NCBI GenBank assembly: GCA_963739975.1
Contig: CAVUCK010000001.1
Coordinates: forward strand, 1-64,000
Length of the DNA stretch: 64,000 bases
Source of the DNA: JALZMG01 sp963739975
GTDB lineage: Bacteria; Actinomycetota; Acidimicrobiia; Acidimicrobiales; Ilumatobacteraceae
Direction: 5' to 3'
How positions within the stretch are numbered: position 1 is the first letter of the stretch; the number at the start of each line of letters is the position of its first letter. A program made the position numbers and the translations under genes. Positions 17,781-26,026 of this stretch are shown here, one piece after another. A model generated the notes under the pieces. It worked only from the letters and a program-made list of their open reading frames with translations, ran no database searches and had not been told where the DNA came from.

Positions 17781-19070
17781 TCAGCCCGGCAGCAGCGGCT
17801 GCACGCGCTTGACCAGCGAGGCCATCGCTTCCTCGGGCGTCTTCATGCCGAGCACGGCGGCTTCCGCCTCTTCCTTGAAGAGGTCGCCGGCGCGCGCCGC
17901 CTCGTCGAAGGCCGGCAGCGGCACACGGGCCACCTTCAGCACCTTCAGCTCCTCGTCCGCATAGGGCACGCTGCCGCTGAAGCCCGCATCGGCATAGGTC
18001 GAGGCGCGCACCGGGCCGTTGCCATTGAGCGCGGCCTTCAGCGTCGCCTGCTTCGCGCTCATCGCCTTGATGAAGCTCCAGGCCAGGTCCTTGCGCTTGG
18101 AGTTCCTCGGGATGACCATGCCCCAGAATTCGACCTTGGCCGGCGCGGCGTCGTATTTGCCCGCGAGCGTCTGCGAGGCCGGCACGGCGACAGTCTTGAT
18201 CTTGCCGGGGAATTTCGACTTCTGCGGATCGTTGTAGATGCGGTTGCGGCCCATGCTCTGCAGGCTCATCGCGGCGCGGCCGTTCTGCATCCAGACATTC
18301 ACGTCCTCGGTCGAGAGCGTCGCGAAATTGCGCGGGAAGGCGCCGGCCTGGAAGAGTGCGCGCAGGAGCTTGATCGCGTTCAGCATCGGCGGCTGGTCGG
18401 CGACGCACTTGAAGTCCGGCGTGATGAAATCACCGTCCCAGGCGCGGGCGATGTCGATCACGTTGGGATAGGTGACGCCCGGCATGCAGAGGCCGACCAC
18501 CGCCGTGCCGTCGGCCCGGCGATAGGTGCAGGCCTTGGCGATCTCGACCATCTCCTCGATGGTCGCCGGCGGCTTCGAGAAGCCGTTCTCGGCGAGCAAT
18601 TCCTCGTTGTAGTGCAGGCCCGAGGAAGCGTGGCGGAACGGGATCGCCAATTGCTTGCCGCCGACCTTCATCCCCGCCATCAGGCCGGGGAAGATGTCGG
18701 CGGCGTCCTCGAGCGGATCGCGCGCCAGGTAGTCGTCGAGCGGCTCGAACAGGGTGGCGGCACGCGGAATCGCCTGCGTGTTGAGCAGGAAGCCGACATC
18801 GACCGTGGTCTCGCCGAGGCTCGCCTCGCGGAACAGGCGCTCCTGCAAGGGTCCGGTATCGAAGGTGGTCCACTGGATCGTGGTGCCATTCTGCTGTGCC
18901 CAGTCCCTGGTGATGTCGCCGCCCTGCGCGCCGGTCGAAACCGTCTGCATGACGCGATGGGCGAAGACGTTGAGCGGCGCCGTCTGCGCCAGCGCAGCTG
19001 GGGCATTCACGAAGCTCAGTCCGATGAAACCACCGAGGACCCGCCTACGGTCCAGCCCTGTCCTTGTCAT
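17781..19070 (-). CDS. ABC transporter extracellular sugar-binding protein, copy B
   Basis: Intact 429-aa family 1 solute-binding protein. The leader DRRRVLGGFIGLSFVNAPAALAQ is Tat-like with a signal-peptidase site. The hinge and C-lobe blocks include NGRAAMSLQSMGRNRIYNDP and VEFWGMVIPRNSKRKDLAWSFIKAMS. It overlaps the 3' end of the GntR gene by 26 bases and precedes paralogue A by 46 bases, so all four minus-strand genes look like one operon. The cognate permeases are those at 21,065-22,762 on the other strand. Confidence 0.9.
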   Translation of the reverse strand: MTRTGLDRRRVLGGFIGLSFVNAPAALAQTAPLNVFAHRVMQTVSTGAQGGDITRDWAQQNGTTIQWTTFDTGPLQERLFREASLGETTVDVGFLLNTQAIPRAATLFEPLDDYLARDPLEDAADIFPGLMAGMKVGGKQLAIPFRHASSGLHYNEELLAENGFSKPPATIEEMVEIAKACTYRRADGTAVVGLCMPGVTYPNVIDIARAWDGDFITPDFKCVADQPPMLNAIKLLRALFQAGAFPRNFATLSTEDVNVWMQNGRAAMSLQSMGRNRIYNDPQKSKFPGKIKTVAVPASQTLAGKYDAAPAKVEFWGMVIPRNSKRKDLAWSFIKAMSAKQATLKAALNGNGPVRASTYADAGFSGSVPYADEELKVLKVARVPLPAFDEAARAGDLFKEEAEAAVLGMKTPEEAMASLVKRVQPLLPG

Positions 19071-19884
19071 GGTTTTCTTCCTCCCGGATTGCGGCGAGCT
19101 CCGCGATGGCGGCTTCGGCCGCTTCGAAATGCTTGATCATGGCCCGCTCCGCCGCCTCGGCGTCGCCGGCGCGGATCGCGTCCACGACCCTGACGTGGCG
19201 TTGCCAGGTCTTGCGCCAGTCGGCCGCGGTGCGGGTGCTGCGCGAGTTGAACAGCTCCATCACCTCGCGGTTCACCGGCCGCAGCGCCCTGATCTGCAGG
19301 TCGAGCAGCCGGTTGCCGGCAGAGGCGGCGATCGCCTCGTGGAAATCGAGATCGGCCTCGATCCAGCGCGGCACGTCGGTCAGCGCGGCCTTCATCCGCA
19401 CGAGAATCCCGGCCAGGCGTTCGATATCGGCGGACGAGCGGCGTTCGGCACTGTAGCGCGCGATCGGCGGTTCCAGCACGCGGCGCAGCTCGACCGCCTC
19501 GGTCAGCCCGGTCTTGCTGCCGCGCACCGCGAAGCGGAAGAAGCGGTCGAGCGGGGCAGCGTCGAGCGCCTGGACCCGCGTCGGCTTGCCTTGCTGGATA
19601 TGGACGACGCCCATGGCGGCGAGTTGGCGGATGGCCTCGCGCGCGATCGGCTTGCTGACGCCGAAGGAGGTGGCGATCCGCGCCTCGGACGGCAAAGCGT
19701 CGCCCGGCTTCAGCCGCCCGTCATGGATCGCCTGCGTGATCCGCGCGATCACCGCATCGCCGAGCCGGATCGGAACGACCTCGGACGCGCCGAACGGATC
19801 GCTGTCGATCCCGGACACCAGGGCAGCCTGGGGCTTGGTCGTCTCCACGATTGAACGATTGACAGATGCCGGACAGATTTGCAA
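19045..19884 (-). CDS. GntR-family (FadR subfamily) transcriptional regulator
   Basis: 279-aa regulator. A winged-helix domain lies at residues about 40-105 (ITQAIHDGRLKPGDALPSEARIATSFGVSKPIAREAIRQLAAMGVVHIQQGKPTRV), and an FCD all-helical ligand domain follows with the metal-binding pattern D...H...H (EADLDFHEAIAASAGN and the later TWQRHVRVVDAI). The start as given is TTG; an in-frame GTG around residue 14 is the alternative and neither has a strong ribosome site. It is divergent from the dehydratase/permease genes, with a perfect palindrome between, so local control by the sugar acid is likely. Confidence 0.9.
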   Translation of the reverse strand: MQICPASVNRSIVETTKPQAALVSGIDSDPFGASEVVPIRLGDAVIARITQAIHDGRLKPGDALPSEARIATSFGVSKPIAREAIRQLAAMGVVHIQQGKPTRVQALDAAPLDRFFRFAVRGSKTGLTEAVELRRVLEPPIARYSAERRSSADIERLAGILVRMKAALTDVPRWIEADLDFHEAIAASAGNRLLDLQIRALRPVNREVMELFNSRSTRTAADWRKTWQRHVRVVDAIRAGDAEAAERAMIKHFEAAEAAIAELAAIREEENHDKDRAGP

Positions 19885-19891
19885 CTGACTA

Positions 19892-19906
19892 ACCTATCAG
19901 ATAGGT
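19892..19906. promoter_or_regulatory. palindromic operator, probable GntR site
   Basis: ACCTATC-A-GATAGGT, a perfect 7-bp inverted repeat around one base, in the 52-bp gap between the divergent GntR and dehydratase genes. Size, symmetry and location fit a FadR/GntR-type operator controlling both directions. Confidence 0.7.
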
Positions 19907-19936
19907 GGACATGTCGAGGGAGCGCCTGAGCTGCCG

Positions 19937-21061
19937 ATGACAGCCCGCAGCATCGCCAGAATCGTCTCCCACCCGCTGCGTGCCGTGCTGGCCAAGGCGC
20001 AACGCACCTCGCAGGGCGACTACCCGGCGATCGAGATCGTGGTGGTCGAGGTCACCAGCAGCGACGGCATCGTCGGCTATGGCGAGGGCCTGGCCCGGCG
20101 CGGCGCGGCGGCTTACGCGCGTCTGATCGACGAGGTGCTGGCGCCGCGCCTCATCGGCAAGGATCCGGCCGACCGGCGCGCGCTCTGGAAGACGATGCGC
20201 GCCGCGCTCTCGGGCCGGCCGGGCGGGCAGCTGGTCGAGGCGATCTCGGCGGTCGACATCGCGCTCTGGGACATTGCCGGCAAGGCGGCCAACCTGCCGA
20301 TCCACAAGCTGCTCGGCGGCATGGGGCGGACACGCGTCGCCGCCTACGCCTCCTCGATCAACTGGCTCGACGACGCCACGGTCGAGGCCGAGGTCGCGGC
20401 CGCGCTCGCGGCCGGCTTCCGCGAGATCAAGGTCAAGCTCGGCCACCCGCTCAAGGACGCAATCGCGCGGGCACGCTTCGTCCGCAAGCTCGCCGGCGAC
20501 GATATCGCGCTCTACGTCGATGCCAACTGGGCCTACGACGTCGACGACGCGCTGATCGTCGGCCGGGCGCTGGCCGATCTCGGCTATGGCTTTTTCGAGG
20601 AGCCGATCGCGCCGCATGACCGCGCCGGCTATCGCCGCCTCGCCCAGCATCTGCCGATCCGGCTGGCGGCCGGCGAGAGCGACTATGTCGCCTCCGAGGC
20701 CCTGGCGATGCTGCAGGACCGCTCGCTCGGGCTGATCCAGCCCGATGTGGCCCGTTCGGGCGGCATCACCGAGACCTGGCGCATCGCCGAGCTCGCCGCC
20801 AGCTTCAACACCGCTTACGCGCCGCATGTCGGCTGGTCCGGCGCGATCTGCGTCGCCGCCAGCCTCCAGCTTGCGGCCGCGGCGGAGACGCTGCGCACCT
20901 TCGAGTGCATGGTCTACGCCAACCCGCTGCGCGACTCGTTCACGCATCCCGTGGTCGGCGAAGGCAGCCAGCTCGTCGATGGGCAGCTCATGGTGCCGCA
21001 GGGGCCGGGGCTCGGCATCGAGATCGACCGCGACATGCTCGCGCGCCACCGGATCGCCTGA
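19937..21061 (+). CDS. mandelate racemase/muconate lactonizing enzyme family protein (sugar-acid dehydratase type)
   Basis: Intact 374-aa enolase-superfamily enzyme. Catalytic and metal residues are all visible: K165-x-K167 in REIKVKLG, D195 in YVDANWAY, E221 in FFEEPI, E247 in AAGESDY, D270 in IQPDVARSGG, and H297 in APHVGWSG. This K-x-K/H-D arrangement is that of the MR subgroup, which abstracts a proton alpha to a carboxylate: racemases and sugar-acid dehydratases. Next to sugar permeases and an SDR, dehydration of an aldonic or aldaric acid is the best guess. First gene of the plus-strand operon. Confidence 0.88.
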   Translation: MTARSIARIVSHPLRAVLAKAQRTSQGDYPAIEIVVVEVTSSDGIVGYGEGLARRGAAAYARLIDEVLAPRLIGKDPADRRALWKTMRAALSGRPGGQLVEAISAVDIALWDIAGKAANLPIHKLLGGMGRTRVAAYASSINWLDDATVEAEVAAALAAGFREIKVKLGHPLKDAIARARFVRKLAGDDIALYVDANWAYDVDDALIVGRALADLGYGFFEEPIAPHDRAGYRRLAQHLPIRLAAGESDYVASEALAMLQDRSLGLIQPDVARSGGITETWRIAELAASFNTAYAPHVGWSGAICVAASLQLAAAAETLRTFECMVYANPLRDSFTHPVVGEGSQLVDGQLMVPQGPGLGIEIDRDMLARHRIA

Positions 21062-21064
21062 GCG

Positions 21065-21940
21065 ATGCAGCAGCGCTCGATGCCTCCCCGCCTTCGCGCT
21101 GGTTTCGCCGGTCCAGCTCATGGTCGGCGGCATCATCTTCCTGCCGGCGATCTACGTGCTCTGGCTCAGCCTGCACCAGTCCTCCTTCGGGCAGGCGGCG
21201 AGCTTCGTCGGCCTCGCCAACTACGCCAAGGTGCTGGGCGACCCCTACTTCTGGCGCGCGCTGGTCAACACCGTGATCGTCGTCGCGATCGTCGTGCATG
21301 TCGAATTGCTGCTCGGCCTCATGATGGCGCTGCTCTTCGCCTCCGGCATGCCCTTCCGCACGCTGATGCTCGCGATCGTGCTCGCGCCCTACGCGGTGAG
21401 CGAGGTCTCGGCGGTGGTGATGTGGCGCTACCTGTTCGAGCCCGATGTCGGGATGATGAGCCGGCTTCTCGGCACCATCGGCCTGCCGCCGATCGAATGG
21501 TCGGTGAACCCGTCGCACGGGCTCCTGATGGTCTGCCTGCTCTCGATCTGGCTGCACCTGCCCTTCAGCTTCATCATCCTCTATGCGGCGCGGCTTTCGG
21601 TTCCCGACGAGCTCTACGAGGCCGCGCGATCGACGGCGCCACGGGCTGGACGGCGTTTCGCCGGGTCACCTTGCCGCTGCTGATGCCGGCGATGCTGATC
21701 GCGGCCCTGTTCCGCTACATCTTCGCCTTCCGGCTGTTCTCCGAGGTCTGGCTGATGACCGGGGGCGGGCCGGCGCGCAGCACCGAGGTGCTGGCGGTTT
21801 ATCTCTATCTCGAGGCGTTCCGCTACAACGCCTTCGGCGCAGCCGCCGCGACCGGCTGGCTGCTCGTGCTCGCCTCGCTCCTGCTCGCGCTGTTCTACCT
21901 GCGCGGGCTCTACCGGGAGATGTTCGGCAAGCATGGGTAA
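21065..21940 (+). CDS. sugar ABC transporter permease (MalF/UgpA type, frameshifted)
   Basis: Inner-membrane permease of a carbohydrate ABC importer. In the corrected frame it reads LPAFALVSPVQLMVGGIIFLPAIYVLWLSLHQSSF then YAKVLGDPYFWRALVNTVIVV and the ATPase-contact loop EAARIDGATGWTAFRRVTLPLLMP. Indels lie near 21,083 and near 21,628, where one C is missing from the GCGCGCATCG expected in the loop. The remaining C-terminal part, ending MFGKHG, is clean. It begins 3 bases after the dehydratase stop and overlaps the next permease by 8 bases. Confidence 0.87.
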   Translation: MQQRSMPPRLRAGFAGPAHGRRHHLPAGDLRALAQPAPVLLRAGGELRRPRQLRQGAGRPLLLARAGQHRDRRRDRRACRIAARPHDGAALRLRHALPHADARDRARALRGERGLGGGDVALPVRARCRDDEPASRHHRPAADRMVGEPVARAPDGLPALDLAAPALQLHHPLCGAAFGSRRALRGRAIDGATGWTAFRRVTLPLLMPAMLIAALFRYIFAFRLFSEVWLMTGGGPARSTEVLAVYLYLEAFRYNAFGAAAATGWLLVLASLLLALFYLRGLYREMFGKHG

Positions 21941-22762
21941 GCTCCCGCTCTCGATCCTGAAGGCCATCGGCATCGTCGGCGATCGTCGCCTGGTCGATCC
22001 TGCCGATCGCGCTGATCGTGCTGTCCTCCTTCAAGTCGGATCGCGACATCTTCTCGCTCGGGCGCGCGCTTCAGCTTCATGCCGACGCTGGCCAACTACC
22101 AGCTGCTCTGGACCCGCTGGGGCGATTTCTTCCACGGGCTGTGGAACAGCTTCCTCGTCACGCTCGGCGCGACACTGCTCGCCGTGCTCGTCTCGCTGCT
22201 CGCCGGCTTCGCCTATTCGCGCCATGCCGGCAGGGGACTGCAGGCCAGCGCGTTCTTCCTGATCTTCGTCCGCCTGTTCCCGCCGATCGTGATCACGCTG
22301 CCACTATTCCCGGTGGTGAACTGGCTCAAGCTCAACGACACGCATCTGATCCTGATCCTGCTCTACGCCACCTTCTTCGTCTCGCTCGGCACCATCGTGA
22401 TGCGCACCTTCATCGACCAGATCCCGCGCGAGCTCGACGAGGCCGCGATGATCGACGGTGCCTCGCAATTCCAGATCATCGCCCGCGTGATCTTCCCGCT
22501 CGCCGCCCAGGGCATGCTGGCGGTCGCGGTCTTCGTCATCGTCTATGCCTGGAACGAGTTCCTGTTCGCCTTCATCTTCACCACGACCAGGGCCAAGACC
22601 GCGCCGCTGGTGATGGCGGAGATGATCGGCGCCGTCGAGGGCGTCGAGTGGGGCGTGCTGTTCGCCGCGTCCGCGATCCAGCTCCTGCCCGTGCTCGCCT
22701 TCGTCATCCTCATGCAGAAGCATCTCGTCGCCGGGCTCACCGCCGGCGCGGTGAAAGGATAG
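21933..22762 (+). CDS. sugar ABC transporter permease (MalG/UgpE type, frameshifted)
   Basis: Second permease of the importer. After an N-terminal signal-anchor (MGKLPLSILKAIGIV) two indels near 21,985 and 22,065 disturb the frame (corrected: LPIALIVLSSFKSDRDIF). From 22,079 it is clean: MPTLANYQLLW, six-helix core, and the EAA loop ELDEAAMIDGASQFQIIARVIFPLAAQG. It ends HLVAGLTAGAVKG, typical of the family. No ABC ATPase gene follows, so energy must come from an ATPase elsewhere or the gene was lost at the 23,990 boundary. Confidence 0.88.
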
Positions 22763-22765
22763 GTC

Positions 22766-23656
22766 ATGACCCAACTCGACGACATGCGCCGCGCCATCCG
22801 CGAAGCCGACCCGCAGCTCAGCCGCTTCGATCCGCTGCCGCGGATCATCTGCTTCGACGATTTCGACCGCGGCATGTGCGGCTGGACCCAGCTCGTCGGC
22901 AATTACGAGATCACGCTCGACCAGATGCTGCCCGGCTACGCCCAGCACACCCACGCCCATGCTCTCGACCCTGCCGAACTGGGATTTCGGCTCGCATGGC
23001 GGCGTCGACGGCTCCTATGCGCTGAAGCTGGCGACGCGGGCGAAGCGCGGCGCGCAGAACGTCACGCTCAAGCGCCTGACCTTCCGCAAGGCGGGGCCGA
23101 TCCGGATGGAATGCTACTTCACCTTCAAGCCCGAAGCGACCGAGCTGCAGCTGATCGGAGACCGACGTGCGCTCGTTCGGCTTCCTCTACGACCTCCAGG
23201 TCGGCGACCAGCATGGCGCGGGCGGGCAGCGGGTGATGCCGCATCTGCGCTTCCTCAATGCCGAGGACGGCAAGCACCTGCAGAAATGGCAGTTCAAGCG
23301 CAAGACCACCGACATCGTGCCGATCGGCAATGTCGGCAAGACGATCTCGCACTACCACCTCGCGCCGACCGACTGGGAGGACCTGCCGGGCGGCGAGCAG
23401 AGGCTCTGCTACAACGAGATCCCGACCAAGATCAACTGGCACTATCTGCGCTTCGATTTCGATCTCGCCACGATGAAGGCCACCGGCTTCCAGGTGCAAC
23501 GATCGCAGCTTCGACCTCTCGACTTTCGACTCGATCCGCATCCCGGCGATGAAGAATCTCTGGTGCATGCTGAACCTGTGCTTCTTCGCCGAGACCGACA
23601 CCGACAAGCGCGCCTTCGCCTATCTCGACTCGGTCTGCCTTTCGGGGGATTTCTGA
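22766..23656 (+). CDS. conserved hypothetical protein of sugar ABC operons (frameshifted)
   Basis: Unrecognised protein of about 296 aa, no signal peptide. It starts MTQLDDMRRAIREADPQLSRFDPLPRIICFDDFDRGMCGWTQLVGNYE and ends AFAYLDSVCLSGDF. Blocks such as WDFGSHGGVDGSYALKLATRAKRG and RMECYFTFKPEATELQL suggest a beta-sandwich like a carbohydrate-binding module (FDDF and W-rich strands); this is inference. Indels near 22,958, 23,160 and 23,500 break the frame. It begins 3 bases after the permease and overlaps the next gene (TGATG), so it is a real operon member. Confidence 0.7.
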
Positions 23657-23991
23657 TGCTGCCTGAAAACCTCACCGCCATCGTCGCCCGCAACGAGACC
23701 TGGACCGGCCTGGCCGCGACCGAGCCCTACGAGGCCGGCTGGGCCAGGGAGGCGATCGTCTTCGTGCGCGCGCTCAAGGCCCCGAAGGGCCCGCTGCCGA
23801 CGGCCCGCATCGAGATCTCGGCCGACGGCATGCACTGGGTCGCCGAAGGCTCGCAATTCGCGCTGCCCGCCACGGAGAACGCCGTCACCTTCCAGCGCGT
23901 CGCGCATTTCGGCGCTTTCCTGCGCGTCGCCGCCGCGCTGCCGGAGGGCGCCGAAATCACCGTGCTGGTCAGTCTGCATCTCAAGGCCTGA
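23656..23991 (+). CDS. small hypothetical protein, sugar ABC operon
   Basis: Intact 111-aa protein with no recognised family: MLPENLTAIVARNETWTGLAATEPYEAG at the start and AHFGAFLRVAAALPEGAEITVLVSLHLKA at the end. Alternating hydrophobic residues suggest all-beta structure. The ATG overlaps the stop of the preceding gene. It may form a complex with that protein in sensing or binding sugar. The stop codon (23,989-23,991) coincides with the start of foreign-looking text. Confidence 0.65.
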   Translation: MLPENLTAIVARNETWTGLAATEPYEAGWAREAIVFVRALKAPKGPLPTARIEISADGMHWVAEGSQFALPATENAVTFQRVAHFGAFLRVAAALPEGAEITVLVSLHLKA

Positions 23992-24280
23992 GCGTGCCGC
24001 CGTGCCGGAGCGCGTGGCGCGCTTCGAGCGCGACGGCCCGCGCGCCGCGGTCGACGCCACCGCCGACAACGGCTACCCGGCCGGGCTGCTCACCGATCCG
24101 GCGAAGTTCGCGGCCTTCCGCGCGCGCTGGCTCGCGAACGACCCGGTGAGCTTCGCCAGCATCTACCGCATGCTCGCCGCCATGGACCTGATGCCGGACC
24201 TCGCCGCGATCAGATGCCCGGTGCTGGTGATCGGCGGCGAATACGATCGCGGCCGGCCGCAGCGCGTGGTCGAGGCGGCC
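23990..24280 (+). pseudogene. alpha/beta-hydrolase internal fragment
   Basis: About 97 codons, truncated at both ends, matching residues about 128-232 of the hydrolase at 9,800-10,588. Shared stretches include NGYPA, KFAAFRARWLANDPVSF, ASIYRMLAAMD and CPVLVIGGEYDRGRP. Identity is high (roughly four in five residues by eye). It begins right at the stop codon of the preceding sugar-operon gene and runs into the 3' end of an oppositely oriented GST gene. Either a broken paralogue left by rearrangement or a misjoin. Confidence 0.8.
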
Positions 24281-24288
24281 CGATCGGG

Positions 24289-24933
24289 CTATGCGGCCTG
24301 CCTGAAATCGCCAATCTGCGCATCGAACGCGCGCTTGAAGGCAGGCCGCGCGGTGCAGCGTTCGACATAGGCGGCGAGGCGCTTCTCGCTGGTGACGATG
24401 TCGGTGTGCTTCAGGATTCGCAGCACGGTCGTCATCATCAAATCACCCACAGTGAATCGGTCGCCGTCGAGATAGGGCTTGTCGCCGAGCGACCTGGAGA
24501 GCGCGGACAGGCGCTTCTGCACGAACTCCACCGCCCCCGGGCGGCGCAGCTTCGCCCATTCGTCATTCCTGTAAAAGAGATCGATCAGGGCGACGTTCAT
24601 GACGAACGGCTCGATGGAATTGAGCGCCGCGATCAGCCATTGCGTCGCGCGTGCGCGTCCGCCGGCGTCCTTCGGCAGGAGCATCTCGCTCCGTTCGCCG
24701 ACATGCAGCACGATGGCCCCGGATTCGAAGAGCACGAGTCCGTCTTCCTCGAGGATCGGCACCTGCCCGAAGGGCTGCAGCGCGCGGTAGTCCGATTTGT
24801 CCTGATCGCCCTGTTCGAGCAGGCGCGTCCGGTAAGGCAGACCGGCTTCCTCCAGCGCCCAGCGCGCGCGCAAATCGCGCACCTGGCCCTGGGCAAACTC
24901 CGGAACCCATTTGAAGGCTGAGATCGTGATCAT
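24289..24933 (-). CDS. glutathione S-transferase family protein
   Basis: Intact 214-aa GST. The N-terminal domain is MITISAFKWVPEFAQGQVRDLRARWALEEAGLPY, then the glutathione-binding PFGQVPILEEDGLVLFESGAIVLHVGE (cis-Pro and E-S pair). The C-terminal helical domain has YLDGDRFTVGDLMMTTVLRILKHTD with the GDRFTVGDL N-capping box. The stop (TAG 24,289-24,291) is within ten bases of the hydrolase fragment. A detoxification or isomerase role; not closely related to the GST at 7,570. Confidence 0.9.
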   Translation of the reverse strand: MITISAFKWVPEFAQGQVRDLRARWALEEAGLPYRTRLLEQGDQDKSDYRALQPFGQVPILEEDGLVLFESGAIVLHVGERSEMLLPKDAGGRARATQWLIAALNSIEPFVMNVALIDLFYRNDEWAKLRRPGAVEFVQKRLSALSRSLGDKPYLDGDRFTVGDLMMTTVLRILKHTDIVTSEKRLAAYVERCTARPAFKRAFDAQIGDFRQAA

Positions 24934-25026
24934 GCGATGCGCTCCTTTGCGAATTCTCGTGGCGCAGGCTGAGGCTCGCCGAAGGCTTCGTTTCAGCCGG
25001 CTCCATGGCTACGGCTAGATACCCGG

Positions 25027-25473
25027 TCACGGAACGCTCCGTTCGGCTGCAAGAAGATGACGTTCCAGCTTATCGAGCGCTCCGTTCCAGCCCTGCTCGT
25101 GGCTGCGGCGACTCTCCTCGTCGTGCAGGCGCGAATGGGTGAATGTGAGCTCGGTCCCCTCGGCAACGGCGCGAAGCCTGATCTCGACGAGCAACTCGCC
25201 GGGATCCTCAACGCCGCCCGTCCAGCGCCAGCTCATGCTCAGCCGCTCGGGCTTCACGACTTCGAGATATTCGCCGCTGCTCTCATGCTCGCTTCCATCG
25301 AGCATGCGGAAGCGTACCCGGAAGCGGCCACCAACCTGCGGGTCGGTCTCCGCCACAAGGACGGGGCCGCCGTCGGGGCCGAACCAGCTGGCGATGCCTT
25401 CCGCCGTGGTGAGCGCATCGAAAACAATCGTCGGCCGTGCCTTGATCCGGCGCACCAGCGTCAGACTGGTCAT
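25027..25473 (-). CDS. SRPBCC/AHSA1-domain protein
   Basis: 148-aa protein of the Aha1-C (START/SRPBCC) fold. MTSLTLVRRIKARPTIVFDALTTAEGIASWFGPDGG is the standard N-terminus with the ITWFxP-like IASWFGP, and EQGWNGALDKLERHL is the usual C-terminal helix. I start it at ATG 25,473, which overlaps the stop of the ArsR gene (ATGA); the frame is open further upstream but that reads through the regulator gene. In ArsR-AHSA1 pairs the product probably binds a hydrophobic ligand. Confidence 0.87.
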   Translation of the reverse strand: MTSLTLVRRIKARPTIVFDALTTAEGIASWFGPDGGPVLVAETDPQVGGRFRVRFRMLDGSEHESSGEYLEVVKPERLSMSWRWTGGVEDPGELLVEIRLRAVAEGTELTFTHSRLHDEESRRSHEQGWNGALDKLERHLLAAERSVP

Positions 25474-25823
25474 CGTCTGTTCTTCCTCGCTTCGGCTTCC
25501 CTGCTTTCGGCATAGGCCGCGAGCCGATCGAGGCTGTTCGACCAGAAGCGTTCGTAGCGGCGCAGCCAATCCATGGCCTCCCTCATGGGCTGCGGACGAA
25601 GCCGTACCGTCACGGTGCGGCCGGCTTTCGACCGGGTGATGAGGCCGGCGTCGTCAAGCACATCGAGATGCTTCATCACGGCCGGCAGCTTGATCGCGAA
25701 GGGCTGCGCCAGCGCGCTGATGGATGCGCCGTCCTCGCGTTCGAGCCGGGCGAGAATCGCGCGCCGGGTCGGGTCGACGAGCGCCGCAAATGTCCGGTCG
25801 AGCCGCTCGCTATAGTTCACCAT
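25470..25823 (-). CDS. ArsR-family winged-helix regulator
   Basis: 117-aa HTH protein. MVNYSERLDRTFAALVDPTRRAILARLEREDGASISALAQPFAIKLPAVMKHLDVLDDAGLITRSKAGRTVTVRLRPQ contains the DPTRRxIL helix and the recognition helix. The metal-binding cysteines of ArsR/SmtB are absent, as usual in the AHSA1-linked subgroup. Operon with the AHSA1 gene through a 4-base overlap. Confidence 0.9.
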   Translation of the reverse strand: MVNYSERLDRTFAALVDPTRRAILARLEREDGASISALAQPFAIKLPAVMKHLDVLDDAGLITRSKAGRTVTVRLRPQPMREAMDWLRRYERFWSNSLDRLAAYAESREAEARKNRR

Positions 25824-26026
25824 GTAGGAAAGTATCGAGCGGGACGGTCTGGCTGTCAACCCCGGCACCTTCGCACCGACAGGCTTGCGCACCGGCCGCG
25901 ATCTGCACATCGGAATGGACACGCCGGCGCATGACATTGGCGACGCGGAAATGGAACCGTGCTCCGCTCCGGACGTTGAACAGGGACATCGGGTGACCAC
26001 GGACGTGAGTTCGCCAGGCGGGGTAT

